A program made the translations under genes and the position numbers. A stretch of 30,268 bases of DNA from a virus: the IMG/VR virus record IMGVR_UViG_3300027983_000076, positions 1 to 30,268 of that record, one strand, 5' to 3'. Positions 7,120-14,755 of this stretch are shown here, in pieces (the first letter of the stretch is position 1; every line of letters starts with the position of its first letter). Below the pieces are notes generated by a model, which was given only the letters and a program-made list of their open reading frames with translations, was not told the DNA's origin and made no database searches.

Positions 7120-9509
7120 TTTTGGAATGCCTGACCGTTAGGTGCTCGGCCTCGTGGCTCCATTGCTGGTTTGACAACTTGCGGTGGTTTGTAAGTCCCA
7201 GTCGCCATAGCAGCCAGTTCTTTCTGAGTGTTCAGCTTCATTGAAGTTTGAGCTAAGTCCGATTTGACGGCCTCAAGCGATATTTCGCGCCGGTTTGCAT
7301 ATTCAAGCAAGGCGAGTTCGCGCTTGAGTTCCAACTCAGTCATCTTGGCTTGATGGCCCAATTGATTCTGTTCGGTCTGTGCTTGCACAAACGCGGTGTC
7401 CCTATCGGTATCGACTTGCATTTTCTGCAACGAAGTCTGCTGCGCACCGTCTGCAATTCTGAGTCGTTCTTCACGGTCTGCATCTTCATTTGCATCGTCG
7501 ATCTTCAACTCTTCCATGCGTAGCTGTGTCATGGTGGTCAATTTATCAGCTTCTGTCTTGGCTCGAATGTTTGCCACTTCAATAGCTGGTGCCGGAGGAG
7601 CCTGCTGCTCATCGAGAACTTTTTGCTCTTCTTCGGTGTAATCGAATGCGGCTGGATCGAACCTTCTTGATTTTAGGTATTCGTCCATCGCTTTCTTTGG
7701 ATTCTTTCCAAAAGAAGGGTTCAGTGTCAATTGAAGCACACTGACCATTTCTTGACTCTGGATGTCTCGCTCCACCAAAGCGGTAGAACCACGGGCAATA
7801 ACTTGGAAATCACCCTTCATGTCGTCATCTTCGCCGTATTCCATCAGCCAAGCGTAGTACCTACGGATGTGGGGTTCGGTGATGCTGGAGTCGAATAGTC
7901 TGGCAATCCTTCGCAAAACAGCATTGGCATTGTTGTTCAGGATGGTCATTCCACCAACAGTATCTGGGGCGCTTCCTTGGCTTCCTTGCATCAGCATGGG
8001 CATACCAGTAACGTCCTCGGCCATCTTCATACCCAACTGGATGATGTTCGTCAGCTCGACCTGCATCATTGGAATGACAATCGAACTCACCGGCGAAGCA
8101 CCGCCACCAGTTGAATCATCCTCTTCAATCCAAATCTTTAGTGGGCGGATCTCCCAAATTCCGTTTTCAGGTTGAACCCCCCTGCGGACAACAAACATCG
8201 GCCCTGAACCCAGACCGGCATTTTCAGCAAGTTTCCGAGTCGCGGCTACAACAATTCGTTGTGGCGTTCTCAATTGTCTCGCAAGACCCATGCCCCACGG
8301 CATACCGGGGCGCTTCTTCCACGGGATCACGTCGTAAGGGAACTCGCCACTGTCCAAAGGATTCAACGCAGCACGGATGACGTTGTTGTTCACAATTGTC
8401 ATCAAAGCTGGATAACTTCTCTTGTCCTTACCTACCTCGCACCCGCAGGCTTCCATTTCCTCGGAAGTGATCGTGATGTGGGCGTACCAAATCTCAAACT
8501 GCTCCTTCGTGGATGCGTTTGTCCGGCTGTCGGCCTCTTTCCGATTACCCGGCCCCTCTTTTAGACTCTTGTCAATCTGTGAATCAATGTAGCCCGGAAC
8601 ACCTTTAAGGTCTTCAAGCTTCTTGGCCGTCATGTAATCACGTTCAAAAATGTAAGAACCATTGTGAATCGACTCTCCACAGGCCGGATCAGGAAACAAG
8701 TTCCACGGGTCAACCCTGAAACTTGCGGGTTTTATTTCTTCAATGACCATTAGGCCAGAACCTTGTTCATTCTGCGTCCACATGGCCGATTTACGCTTAA
8801 CAGGGACTGGGCCTTTGATAACCCCAGAACCCAGTTTCGCAGCATCGTCGATCACCGCGCGGATATTTGAATGGTATTGGGCCTCTTGCAGCCAGTCGTC
8901 AATCTGATTCTCAGCTAATCCAGCCCTGCGGAGGGCTTCAGCCTTCATCTTGATGTAGTCAGACTTTGCCTGCTCGGCAGCGGATATAGGTTGTGGAGGA
9001 GCCTCTTGACCCAGCATACCCGGTTGTGGAGCTTCTTGCGAACCGGGTTGACCGGGTGCCATCTGCGGGCCGGGTTGCACCTGCTGGACTACTGGTGGCG
9101 GAACCACTGGTTCAGGCTCATAGTTCGCCAACTCAGGTATCGGAGTAGGATCAATTGCATAATTCCGGTCATCAGTCGGGAGCAACATATCCCCCACACG
9201 GGCAGATACAGCATCTACATAAGGTTGAGTAATGTTCGGGAATACCGTCGATCCAGCCGAAGCCTCAGTCTCGCGCATCTGGCCATCAGCCGTCGGTTTA
9301 GCAGCCGTCTTGACGAACTCGTGCCGGTTGGCATCGTCGTACCCCTGATAGAACTCCTCATCCTGCGTCCACTCAAGCTCAATCCCAGTCTGAGCACGAG
9401 CAGTCACCGCGTCAGAACGCTTCGAGGCCAGAGTAGATCCCAAAGAATCCAAAATAGCAATGCGCATCTCGTCCGACGACTCTTGCACTGGGGAGGCTAG
9501 TTTGAGCAT
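7116..9509 (-). CDS. Portal protein (P22-like class)
   Basis: 797 residues, the size of large podovirus portals. The N-terminus is charged and helical (TGIELEWTQDEEFYQGYDD, about 41-59), followed by FPNITQPYVDAVSARVGDML. A Pro/Gln-rich linker spans about residues 131-174. The core has FRVDPWNLFPDPACG, then YDVIPWKKRPGMPWGMGLA and MAEDVTGMPMLMQGSQGS, typical of portal stem and crown regions. From about residue 640 the chain is a long Glu/Gln/Lys-rich helix (LRMEELKIDDANEDADREER), like the helical barrel of P22-type portals. It forms the dodecameric DNA channel and docks TerL. It lies between terminase and scaffold genes. Confidence 0.88.
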   Translation of the reverse strand: MLKLASPVQESSDEMRIAILDSLGSTLASKRSDAVTARAQTGIELEWTQDEEFYQGYDDANRHEFVKTAAKPTADGQMRETEASAGSTVFPNITQPYVDAVSARVGDMLLPTDDRNYAIDPTPIPELANYEPEPVVPPPVVQQVQPGPQMAPGQPGSQEAPQPGMLGQEAPPQPISAAEQAKSDYIKMKAEALRRAGLAENQIDDWLQEAQYHSNIRAVIDDAAKLGSGVIKGPVPVKRKSAMWTQNEQGSGLMVIEEIKPASFRVDPWNLFPDPACGESIHNGSYIFERDYMTAKKLEDLKGVPGYIDSQIDKSLKEGPGNRKEADSRTNASTKEQFEIWYAHITITSEEMEACGCEVGKDKRSYPALMTIVNNNVIRAALNPLDSGEFPYDVIPWKKRPGMPWGMGLARQLRTPQRIVVAATRKLAENAGLGSGPMFVVRRGVQPENGIWEIRPLKIWIEEDDSTGGGASPVSSIVIPMMQVELTNIIQLGMKMAEDVTGMPMLMQGSQGSAPDTVGGMTILNNNANAVLRRIARLFDSSITEPHIRRYYAWLMEYGEDDDMKGDFQVIARGSTALVERDIQSQEMVSVLQLTLNPSFGKNPKKAMDEYLKSRRFDPAAFDYTEEEQKVLDEQQAPPAPAIEVANIRAKTEADKLTTMTQLRMEELKIDDANEDADREERLRIADGAQQTSLQKMQVDTDRDTAFVQAQTEQNQLGHQAKMTELELKRELALLEYANRREISLEAVKSDLAQTSMKLNTQKELAAMATGTYKPPQVVKPAMEPRGRAPNGQAFQK

Positions 9510-9512
9510 GAG

Positions 9513-9776
9513 TTATAGCTTGTAGAAAATGGTCGCGTCAACCGTCCCACCAACCGTGACAGTCAGCCCACCCTTAAACCTACAAGGAATACGGTAAAAC
9601 GTAGCCGCCGCCGGGGTCATAGTATTAACAATCGTCCCATCACCATCAGCAAACTTCAGTGTCGGGGTGCCAGATGCAGATGCGACAAAAACACCTAGCA
9701 ACGTACCAGCTTTAAGCGCCGTACTCGTCGCGGTGATATTTAGACGTTCTGAGCCTTCAAAAACTTCTTGTGTCAT
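9513..9776 (-). CDS. Hypothetical small beta protein upstream of portal
   Basis: 87 residues: MTQEVFEGSERLNITATSTA, then GTLLGVFVASASGTPTLKF, a loop, and FYRIPCRFKGGLTVTVGG with the end TVDATIFYKL. It is predicted all-beta, without membrane or metal-binding features. It lies three bases before the portal start and just after a terminator, so it probably shares a transcript with the portal. Size and composition suit a minor head or decoration protein. I do not recognise the family. AAGGAATCGG precedes the start. Confidence 0.7.
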   Translation of the reverse strand: MTQEVFEGSERLNITATSTALKAGTLLGVFVASASGTPTLKFADGDGTIVNTMTPAAATFYRIPCRFKGGLTVTVGGTVDATIFYKL

Positions 9777-9793
9777 TTCCGATTCCTTAAATT

Positions 9794-9816
9794 AAAAAGC
9801 CGTCTCAATGGACGGC
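9794..9816 (-). terminator. Rho-independent terminator
   Basis: Minus strand GCCGTC, loop CATTGA, GACGGC, then TTTTT: six perfect pairs and a U-tract. It stands between the coiled-coil gene (stop at 9834) and the small beta-protein gene upstream of the portal. Confidence 0.9.
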
Positions 9817-9833
9817 CTGTTGGTTGATATTGG

Positions 9834-10721
9834 TTAGGGTATAGCCCTTATTGCATTTACCACTTTATGCCCATTCGCAACAATGTGAATTGCTTGATTT
9901 TCCGCATCAGAAATCAATTTCTGCCCATTTTTGACAATCCGTACAACGGCGGCCCCTGCATCAGCTTTTGATTTATTCAAGCCTCTCAATATCGCATGGT
10001 CTTGCTCGATTTGATCCTTATTCCGCTTATGGATCGCCTCGTATTCCAAATTTTCCTGCCTGCGACTTCCATGCACATACCCAGCTAATACTTCGGCGCG
10101 TGTCTTTGCAATAGCCTCTGCTTCGGCAACAATTTTATTGGCCTGTGCGTCCGCATCTAGAATCCACTTCTTAACGAACTTCTTGGCATTGGTGACTTTG
10201 GCGTTCATCACCTGTAGCCGTTTGCGAGACTCGGCTAAATTTGCATCAGAGATTTTCGTCGCCTCAATCACATCTCCAAGATTGTCATGCGCCATCTTGA
10301 ACTCAGAAATAAACTTCTGCCCATTAGAATCCTTGGCGGCAGCAACCTTAAAGTCCCGCATCTTCTTTGCCATGTTGTTAATAATCGCTCCGCCCTCAGC
10401 TATTCTGCCCTCTACATCAGACAACGATTGATCCGCAGCTTCTTTCTGCCTATCCCAATCAATCAGACTCAAAGCCCGGTGCTTGGCTATGTCGGCACGC
10501 TCGGCCTTGGCATCTTGTATCGCAGCGTTAAGAACCTTCAACTCACCAATCGCTGCAACCAGCCTGCCCTGCGTTTTCTCTGCCAACTCAGACTCTGCCT
10601 TGGCAACTTTAGCCTCCCACGTACTAGGCTCATCAACTACCGATAAGACTTCACGCTCCGGCGGCAACATGCCATCACTAACCAAAACTTTAGGTGCAAA
10701 AAACCTTCTGAAAATTCCCAT
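9834..10721 (-). CDS. Coiled-coil protein between terminase and portal
   Basis: 295 residues, almost wholly helical. After MGIFRRFFAPK, an amphipathic basic start, comes a long Ala/Glu/Lys-rich coiled coil (EAKVAKAESELAEKTQGR; IQDAKAERADIAKHR). A helical region around 150-215 includes DADAQANKIVAEAEAIAKTR. The C-terminus is Ala/Val/Ile-rich (AGAAVVRIVKNGQK; NGHKVVNAIRAIP). Such proteins can be ejected or internal virion proteins or chaperones; nothing decides between these. It contains AEVLAGY (209-215), close to the AEVMAGYN of the scaffold. It ends before a terminator. No family recognised. Confidence 0.75.
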   Translation of the reverse strand: MGIFRRFFAPKVLVSDGMLPPEREVLSVVDEPSTWEAKVAKAESELAEKTQGRLVAAIGELKVLNAAIQDAKAERADIAKHRALSLIDWDRQKEAADQSLSDVEGRIAEGGAIINNMAKKMRDFKVAAAKDSNGQKFISEFKMAHDNLGDVIEATKISDANLAESRKRLQVMNAKVTNAKKFVKKWILDADAQANKIVAEAEAIAKTRAEVLAGYVHGSRRQENLEYEAIHKRNKDQIEQDHAILRGLNKSKADAGAAVVRIVKNGQKLISDAENQAIHIVANGHKVVNAIRAIP

Positions 10722-10820
10722 GATTCATCCCCCAATGAACCCCCGAATTGAACAACATGGCAACCTGTCGGGGTAACAGGGCTTCGGAAGCGATCCTAGC
10801 CAATGTTGATTGTCAAGCGT

Positions 10821-10850
10821 ATCTTACTCTCTCTACGCAAATTCCGTAAA
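10821..10850 (-). promoter_or_regulatory. Possible promoter downstream of terminase
   Basis: In the 161-base gap between the large-terminase stop and the coiled-coil start, the minus strand shows TTTACG, 18 bases, then TAAGAT. This is a weak match to a sigma-70 promoter. A TTGACA lies slightly further on (10811-10816) but without a -10 at the right distance. A small CCTGT/ACAGG hairpin follows. This could restart transcription for the head genes. Confidence 0.25.
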
Positions 10851-10882
10851 AAATTTCAGGTGCGCTCTATAGCCCCCACCCA

Positions 10883-12331
10883 TTACATTCCCATCCCTCG
10901 GTCGTGCGTGGTGTACACAGATCCATGCCGCCTTAACTTAGCAGGCGTATTCGTCACAGCAAATCGCTTCATCATCATTCCATACCGAGTCGCACTAATC
11001 AAGTCATCGTCCAACTTAACCACCTTACCATCCTTGCGATGATACATCCTAAATTCTTCAAACCAATCCGATAAGTGAGCGAACACTTTGAAACGGCCAG
11101 TCTGCATTCGGTCTAGGAGATCCATTAAGCCTGCTTCTACACCATTGCCGCCCCCTCCCTCTTTCTCGTTCCGGGGTGGTGGGTGGGTCGCCTTGTCCTT
11201 GAGCATTTTCAGTCCCTGCGCCCTGTACTGGCTTGCCAAGGTTTCGCCAGATCCTTTGTCGTGCTGCAATCCATCGTGAGGCCAAGACCACGGCAGCCAT
11301 GCGCCCCAAGGTTTCACGGTGGCTGCGAAGAGAACGGGTGTCTGTTCCCTTTGCCTGTGTGCTGCGGTGACGTAGATAGTGTCGCTATCCCTGTCCCAAG
11401 CCAGCTTAACAGCGGCGCTGGGGTGATCCCACCCGAAGTCGATGCCGCCTATTTGCACCCAGTGCGCCGGGATTGGCATGGCTTGGCAAGTAATCAGGCT
11501 TTCCTCGACTGGGAAGATGCGGCCTGAACCTAGTGTCGGTATGCCTTTCGTCCTTGCCTCGCGCTCGTGGGCTGGATAGCTGGCGATAATCGCTATCCTC
11601 TGATCCGGTGTGTAGTGATTCGCGTCTTCAATCGTCATCGTTGTGATGCTGCTGCCGGGTGACTTGTCGATCAAGAACCGCTTAACCGTGCCTGTCATGC
11701 CTTTGAGTGGCGTGAACGTCATGTAGACGATGCCACCAGTGGCGTTTGTCCTTGTCAGGCTCTCGGTGTAGATCTCCTCGTCTGGCTCCTCATCAAGCCA
11801 TACGAAGTCCAGCGTCTCAGCTTGAAATTTCTCGCGGCCCTGATCGTAGCTCTTGAATCCCAGTAGGCTTTCCCCGGCCTGAAGGTCACCTCCACCGCCG
11901 TGACGTACTACTAAAGTATCAATTGCGTCTGCTACGCCACGTTTCAGGCTCCTTGACTTGATCGCATCTGCTGGGATTGACCCAGTACCAATGGCGTTAA
12001 TCCTGCCAGCAAGTACCCTTTGTACTGAATCGCGGGTGACTTCGCTCGTCACTCCTGCTGCCCATCCTGCGACTGCCTTGTTCCACGTCCTGCCTGTCCA
12101 CCAGTTCGGATACCGTCCAGTCAAGTGCATGGCTGTCTCGAACCCGGCGCTCCAAGTCTTGCCTAGCTGATTCCCAGCGATCAACAACCTCTCGCGGTAC
12201 TGGCTTCCCTTGCCGTGAAACTCGGCTTGCTTGGGGTATGGGTGATAAAGCTCAATCTTGCGCTCGGAAATGTATTGCGCTGTCGCAGCCATCATCACCT
12301 CGTGTTTGACCGGATCGTACTCATTTCCCAT
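10883..12331 (-). CDS. Terminase large subunit (TerL)
   Basis: 482 residues, usual for TerL. The ATPase shows Walker A AGNQLGKT (52-59), Walker B FVWLDEEP (176-183, D180 and E181) and a coupling motif TFTPLKG (205-211). The RNase H-like nuclease begins at GGIDFGWDHP (D298), with a second acidic site at PHDG (D353) and a third in LDDDLISATRYG (441-443). It cuts concatemers and pumps DNA through the portal. A Gly-rich stretch near 392-396 is a likely linker. The gene follows TerS after 83 bases. The protein is complete with all expected catalytic residues. Confidence 0.95.
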   Translation of the reverse strand: MGNEYDPVKHEVMMAATAQYISERKIELYHPYPKQAEFHGKGSQYRERLLIAGNQLGKTWSAGFETAMHLTGRYPNWWTGRTWNKAVAGWAAGVTSEVTRDSVQRVLAGRINAIGTGSIPADAIKSRSLKRGVADAIDTLVVRHGGGGDLQAGESLLGFKSYDQGREKFQAETLDFVWLDEEPDEEIYTESLTRTNATGGIVYMTFTPLKGMTGTVKRFLIDKSPGSSITTMTIEDANHYTPDQRIAIIASYPAHEREARTKGIPTLGSGRIFPVEESLITCQAMPIPAHWVQIGGIDFGWDHPSAAVKLAWDRDSDTIYVTAAHRQREQTPVLFAATVKPWGAWLPWSWPHDGLQHDKGSGETLASQYRAQGLKMLKDKATHPPPRNEKEGGGGNGVEAGLMDLLDRMQTGRFKVFAHLSDWFEEFRMYHRKDGKVVKLDDDLISATRYGMMMKRFAVTNTPAKLRRHGSVYTTHDRGMGM

Positions 12332-12414
12332 TTAAACAACACTTTCTGCGATGTATCGGGTCACTAGGAAGGCCGTAGAGCGATTATTCCTGCGAGTTGA
12401 TACCTGAGTGCCAG

Positions 12415-12876
12415 TCAATTCGTTGCCTTCGCCTGAATGACCTTAACTTGCTCCATTGCGTCCAGCATAGACTGAGCTTCCTCGGCTGTCATGCCTGACA
12501 ATGCCTTTTTGAACGGATCGGTCATATCTTCATGCCGTTCGACATAAAGCCCCGAAGCTCGGCCTCGGCTTATCTCTGCGGCTGTCGCTGACGAATACTG
12601 CTTAGCTTCTTCAGCCAGTTCGCTCAGGCGTTGCAGTCTATCCAAGTGGCCTTTCAAGCTAATCTGCGCGGCTTCGACTGCTGGCGCTCTGATCTCGGCG
12701 ACCCTTGCTACCACCTTGCTATTTAACATAAGTCGGCTTGCTGCTTCATTTATTGTCTTTTCTGTGCAGTCTTGGCTGTATCCTGCTGCTCGGTAAACGT
12801 CAGACTGGTTCAGTGTCCCGGCGACAATACCTTGTGCGAATGCCTCTTGACGTTGGGTGATTTGTCTATCGCTCAT
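12415..12876 (-). CDS. Terminase small subunit (TerS)
   Basis: 153 residues from the ATG at 12876, chosen because AGGAAGAACCC precedes it and it overlaps the upstream stop by ATGA. A start 15 codons earlier lacks such a site. The N-terminus RQITQRQEAFAQGIVAGTLN and SDVYRAAGYS followed by INEAASRLMLNSKVVARV is the usual helix-turn-helix DNA-binding domain of small terminases. A helical oligomerisation part follows (LKGHLDRLQRLSELAEEAKQ), and the C-terminal helix SMLDAMEQVKVIQAK would contact TerL. It recognises the packaging site and presents DNA to TerL. Confidence 0.88.
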   Translation of the reverse strand: MSDRQITQRQEAFAQGIVAGTLNQSDVYRAAGYSQDCTEKTINEAASRLMLNSKVVARVAEIRAPAVEAAQISLKGHLDRLQRLSELAEEAKQYSSATAAEISRGRASGLYVERHEDMTDPFKKALSGMTAEEAQSMLDAMEQVKVIQAKATN

Positions 12877-13028
12877 GGGTTCTTCCTGATCTGGTCTGCG
12901 AGTTCTTCGATGTTCACGCACTCCTCGGCGAGTATTGCGCAGCGTTCGCGTTCCGTTATGGTTGCTTGGTTGGCTATCAACTCTTTGGCTACGCTTTGCA
13001 GTTCATCGAAGGTTGATTGATTGCTCAT
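12873..13028 (-). CDS. Hypothetical 51-aa protein coupled to TerS
   Basis: A short open frame, MSNQSTFDELQSVAKELI to EELADQIRKNP, linked by ATGA overlaps at both ends (upstream gene at 13025-13028, TerS at 12873-12876). It is acidic and helical, with TERERCAILAEECVNIEEL in the middle, a pattern found in many small phage proteins next to terminase. No catalytic motif. The two overlaps and its position are the evidence that it is real. Its last codons carry the AGGAAG that serves as ribosome site for TerS. Confidence 0.7.
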   Translation of the reverse strand: MSNQSTFDELQSVAKELIANQATITERERCAILAEECVNIEELADQIRKNP

Positions 13029-13288
13029 GGGTTTGTTTTCTGGTTGGTTGCGCGGCGCTTTGCCATCAATACGCGCTGGTACTCGTTGCGCTTTGCTTTG
13101 TCTTTGTGCCTATCGCCTGATCTGTTAGCCACCACCGTCATTGCGTTAGCCACCACGTTAGCCACCACAATCTCAGGCTCGGCGACCTTTGGGGTTGCTT
13201 GGCGCTCGGCGAATTCTCTTTGTCTCCGGGCTATCGTGCAGCCGATTGTTGCTTTGTGTTCGTGTCCACAAGCTTTACAGGCGCTCAT
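13025..13288 (-). CDS. Hypothetical small Cys/His protein
   Basis: 87 residues. The N-terminus MSACKACGHEHKATIGC holds a C-x2-C-x-H-x-H-x5-C cluster (C4, C7, H9, H11, C17) that could bind zinc. It is followed by ARRQREFAERQATPK, a Val/Ala/Asn-rich stretch (VVANVVANAMTVVAN), and a basic tail DRHKDKAKRNEYQRVLMAKR, which could bind nucleic acid. Overlaps of ATGA type join it to both neighbours in the pre-terminase cluster. I do not recognise the family. Confidence 0.7.
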   Translation of the reverse strand: MSACKACGHEHKATIGCTIARRQREFAERQATPKVAEPEIVVANVVANAMTVVANRSGDRHKDKAKRNEYQRVLMAKRRATNQKTNP

Positions 13289-13488
13289 TGAATATGGCTC
13301 GCGGGAATGCTCGTCATCGTTCCGTTGTAAGTCGGTTCGGCTGATTCTTGAACCACTTTGTTGAGATAGTCCTGCAACCTCTCGCCCAGTGCCACTGCTC
13401 CGCTGGTTTCGTCGAAGTCGCTGACTTTGATTTCGACGGCTGTCAGGCCGTCATTAGTGTCGGTTAGCTGGATAGTGACTTGGCTCAT
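13285..13488 (-). CDS. Hypothetical 67-aa protein
   Basis: MSQVTIQLTDTNDGLTAVEI, then KVSDFDETSGAVALGERLQD and YLNKVVQESAEPTYNG. A beta-hairpin start followed by a helix, acidic overall. It is coupled by ATGA to the next gene and lies three bases after the gene encoding the AGYNKG protein. GGAGAGTAAAAC precedes its ATG. No family or function recognised; presumably an accessory to assembly or packaging by location. Confidence 0.65.
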   Translation of the reverse strand: MSQVTIQLTDTNDGLTAVEIKVSDFDETSGAVALGERLQDYLNKVVQESAEPTYNGTMTSIPASHIQ

Positions 13489-13491
13489 GTT

Positions 13492-13752
13492 TTACTCTCC
13501 AAAAACGGCCTGAGGCGAAGGTTTGGCGTTCATTGTGGGTGCGCCTTTGTTGTAGCCAGCGAGCATTTCTGCCTCGGGGTCGCCTTGCTCACCGCCTCCA
13601 AGAGCTTGCAGGGCTTGTTCTAGCAAGCCTAGAAGAATTCCTAGTGTCTCTGCGTTCGCTGGCTCGGTGCCGTCTATGTAGAGTTGTGTTCGTTCGGCGG
13701 CTTGCTGAATTAATGCAGCGGCTTCATCGGTGTGTGGATAACCTTGTGGCAT
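13492..13752 (-). CDS. Hypothetical 86-aa protein with scaffold-like AGYNKG motif
   Basis: 86 residues: a helical N-terminus (DEAAALIQQAAERTQLY), a Leu/Ala-rich helix (GILLGLLEQALQALGGGEQG), and the segment EAEMLAGYNKGAPTMN at residues 61-76. The motif AGYNKG recurs at the C-terminus of the scaffolding protein (AGYNKG, 258-263) and as AGYNQ at its N-terminus. No other family is recognised. It is the first full gene of the minus-strand late cluster. AGAGG precedes the start and lies over the end of a tiny upstream frame. A role with the scaffold or capsid is inference from the shared motif. Confidence 0.65.
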   Translation of the reverse strand: MPQGYPHTDEAAALIQQAAERTQLYIDGTEPANAETLGILLGLLEQALQALGGGEQGDPEAEMLAGYNKGAPTMNAKPSPQAVFGE

Positions 13753-13757
13753 TGATT

Positions 13758-13814
13758 TTACCTCTTGGGTTTTGGTGGTTTTTTGGCAGGCTTGGGGCTT
13801 GGATAGTCGTACAT
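13758..13814 (-). CDS. Possible 18-aa Pro/Lys-rich peptide
   Basis: A tiny frame MYDYPSPKPAKKPPKPKR with an AAAGG ribosome site seven bases before the ATG. Its final AAG AGG TAA is the ribosome site of the next gene, so translation would be coupled. The composition (Pro and Lys) is unlike random sequence. It may be a leader peptide rather than a functional product. Evidence is only the ribosome site, composition and junction. Confidence 0.4.
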   Translation of the reverse strand: MYDYPSPKPAKKPPKPKR

Positions 13815-14128
13815 ATTTTACCTTTAAGTTGCACCCATCGGACTACCCTTTTACGGGCTGGGCGGATGCCGTTCGGTCACTTGACTGATGCCGTCATGCC
13901 GTGACGGGAAAGAGCAGCAACAACTTTACCCCGTGTTGCACCAATTCAGTTTCTTGGCTATGAAGGGTTGCGAAATGAATACTTTGGTTTCCAAAAACCA
14001 GCTAACTAATGCTTTTGTTTGCGGATTTTACTAAGGGTTTTCCTTAGAAAATAACACACTTAACGTATTGCTGACACGTTCACCGTGTTATTCTCTGATT
14101 GTATTTATTCACAACCAAGGAGCTTTCT
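13815..14128. promoter_or_regulatory. Divergent intergenic control region
   Basis: A 314-base gap between the leftward late cluster and the rightward small-gene operon. Seen: a 6-bp hairpin CCGTCA/TGACGG (13891-13907), repeated GTTGCACC near 13831 and 13943, a 6-bp hairpin CTAAGG-GTTTT-CCTTAG near 14030-14047, and the promoter/operator candidate listed separately. No gene is visible. The region must hold start sites for both directions, but I could not find a strong leftward promoter. Confidence 0.6.
14050..14094 (+). promoter_or_regulatory. Candidate rightward promoter with nested inverted repeats
   Basis: AATAACAC (14050-14057) and GTGTTATT (14085-14092) are perfect inverted copies. Inside lie ACACG (14074-14078) and CGTGT (14084-14088), also inverted. 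TTGCTG (14068-14073) and TATTCT (14089-14094) are possible -35/-10 boxes, 15 bases apart, with the inner palindrome between them. The first gene of the operon starts at 14129 after AAGGAG. This is the layout of a repressed promoter; the short spacer makes the exact boxes uncertain. Confidence 0.5.
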
Positions 14129-14359
14129 ATGATTCTCTGCACGACCGTTAAAAAGCTGGCGGCTGCTGGCGCGATGATTTATCGCGTCGACATACCAGCC
14201 TATGCCTTCAAAGGCAATTCTATCGGCGCGTTTACCGACTTCTTCGCAAACCCTAAAGCTGCTGAGAAACTCGCCACTGCGAACCTGCCCTTTGGCGGCG
14301 CTCGTGGCATCGTGACCGCCGTGCCCTGCACGATGGCTGACCATTATATGTTGACCTAA
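14129..14359 (+). CDS. Hypothetical 76-aa protein, first gene of small-gene operon
   Basis: MILCTTVKKLAAAGAMIYRV, then DIPAYAFKGNSIGAFTDFF and a Gly-rich part LPFGGARGIVTAVPC. The ATG at 14129 has AAGGAG seven bases upstream; an earlier TTG has none. A reading on the other strand covers this and the next gene but has no ribosome site, so the plus strand is preferred. No family recognised. It may be an early protein under the repeat-flanked promoter. Confidence 0.65.
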   Translation: MILCTTVKKLAAAGAMIYRVDIPAYAFKGNSIGAFTDFFANPKAAEKLATANLPFGGARGIVTAVPCTMADHYMLT

Positions 14360-14371
14360 AGGAGATACACC

Positions 14372-14737
14372 ATGCGCAACATCGGCAATTACGACTATGA
14401 CAAATACCCAAATGACGAGTACTACGATGCACCCGTCAATGCCCTTGAGGATTACGAGAACCTTTACCCTGAACCACCACCGAAAATGACCATCACATCG
14501 CAGACCATTGGCTCGATTTCTGACCTCGACAACGGGCGTGATGAGTACGTCTTGCTCACGCGCACCGACGGCGACGATCTGACACCAAAACAGGCGCACG
14601 ATTGGCTCTTGCCTCGCGTCTATCGCGAAACCCACGCCGAAGCTGGCGGCTATTTCTGCAACTCTGTGTCTGTCCAGCAAGTCCAGTACAGCACGACCCA
14701 AGTTATCGCCATCATCGCCCACCGCTACGACATTTAA
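14372..14737 (+). CDS. Hypothetical acidic 121-aa protein
   Basis: Very acidic, Tyr- and Asp-rich start (MRNIGNYDYDKYPNDEYY) and a middle YENLYPEPPPKMTI. A second part, SDLDNGRDEYVLLTRTDGDD, is followed by HDWLLPRVYRETHAEAGG. The C-terminus is a beta stretch (TTQVIAIIAHRYDI). AAAGGAGATACACC precedes the ATG, a strong site. It is likely cytoplasmic. High acidity is common in early phage proteins that inhibit host enzymes, but nothing here shows that. No family recognised. Confidence 0.75.
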   Translation: MRNIGNYDYDKYPNDEYYDAPVNALEDYENLYPEPPPKMTITSQTIGSISDLDNGRDEYVLLTRTDGDDLTPKQAHDWLLPRVYRETHAEAGGYFCNSVSVQQVQYSTTQVIAIIAHRYDI

Positions 14738-14755
14738 CCCCAAGGAGAAACTGAA

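Noticed and set aside
8991-9500. Plus-strand frame of 169 codons
   Set aside because: Lies opposite the portal gene start; no ribosome site or family signal, and Arg/Ser-rich as expected for a false frame.
13753-14128. CRISPR-like array or origin iterons
   Set aside because: Only two short copies of GTTGCACC and isolated hairpins; no regular spacing.
14105-14743. Minus-strand frame of 212 codons
   Set aside because: Covers two plus-strand genes that each have strong AAGGAG-type ribosome sites; the minus reading has none and would cross the divergent promoter direction.
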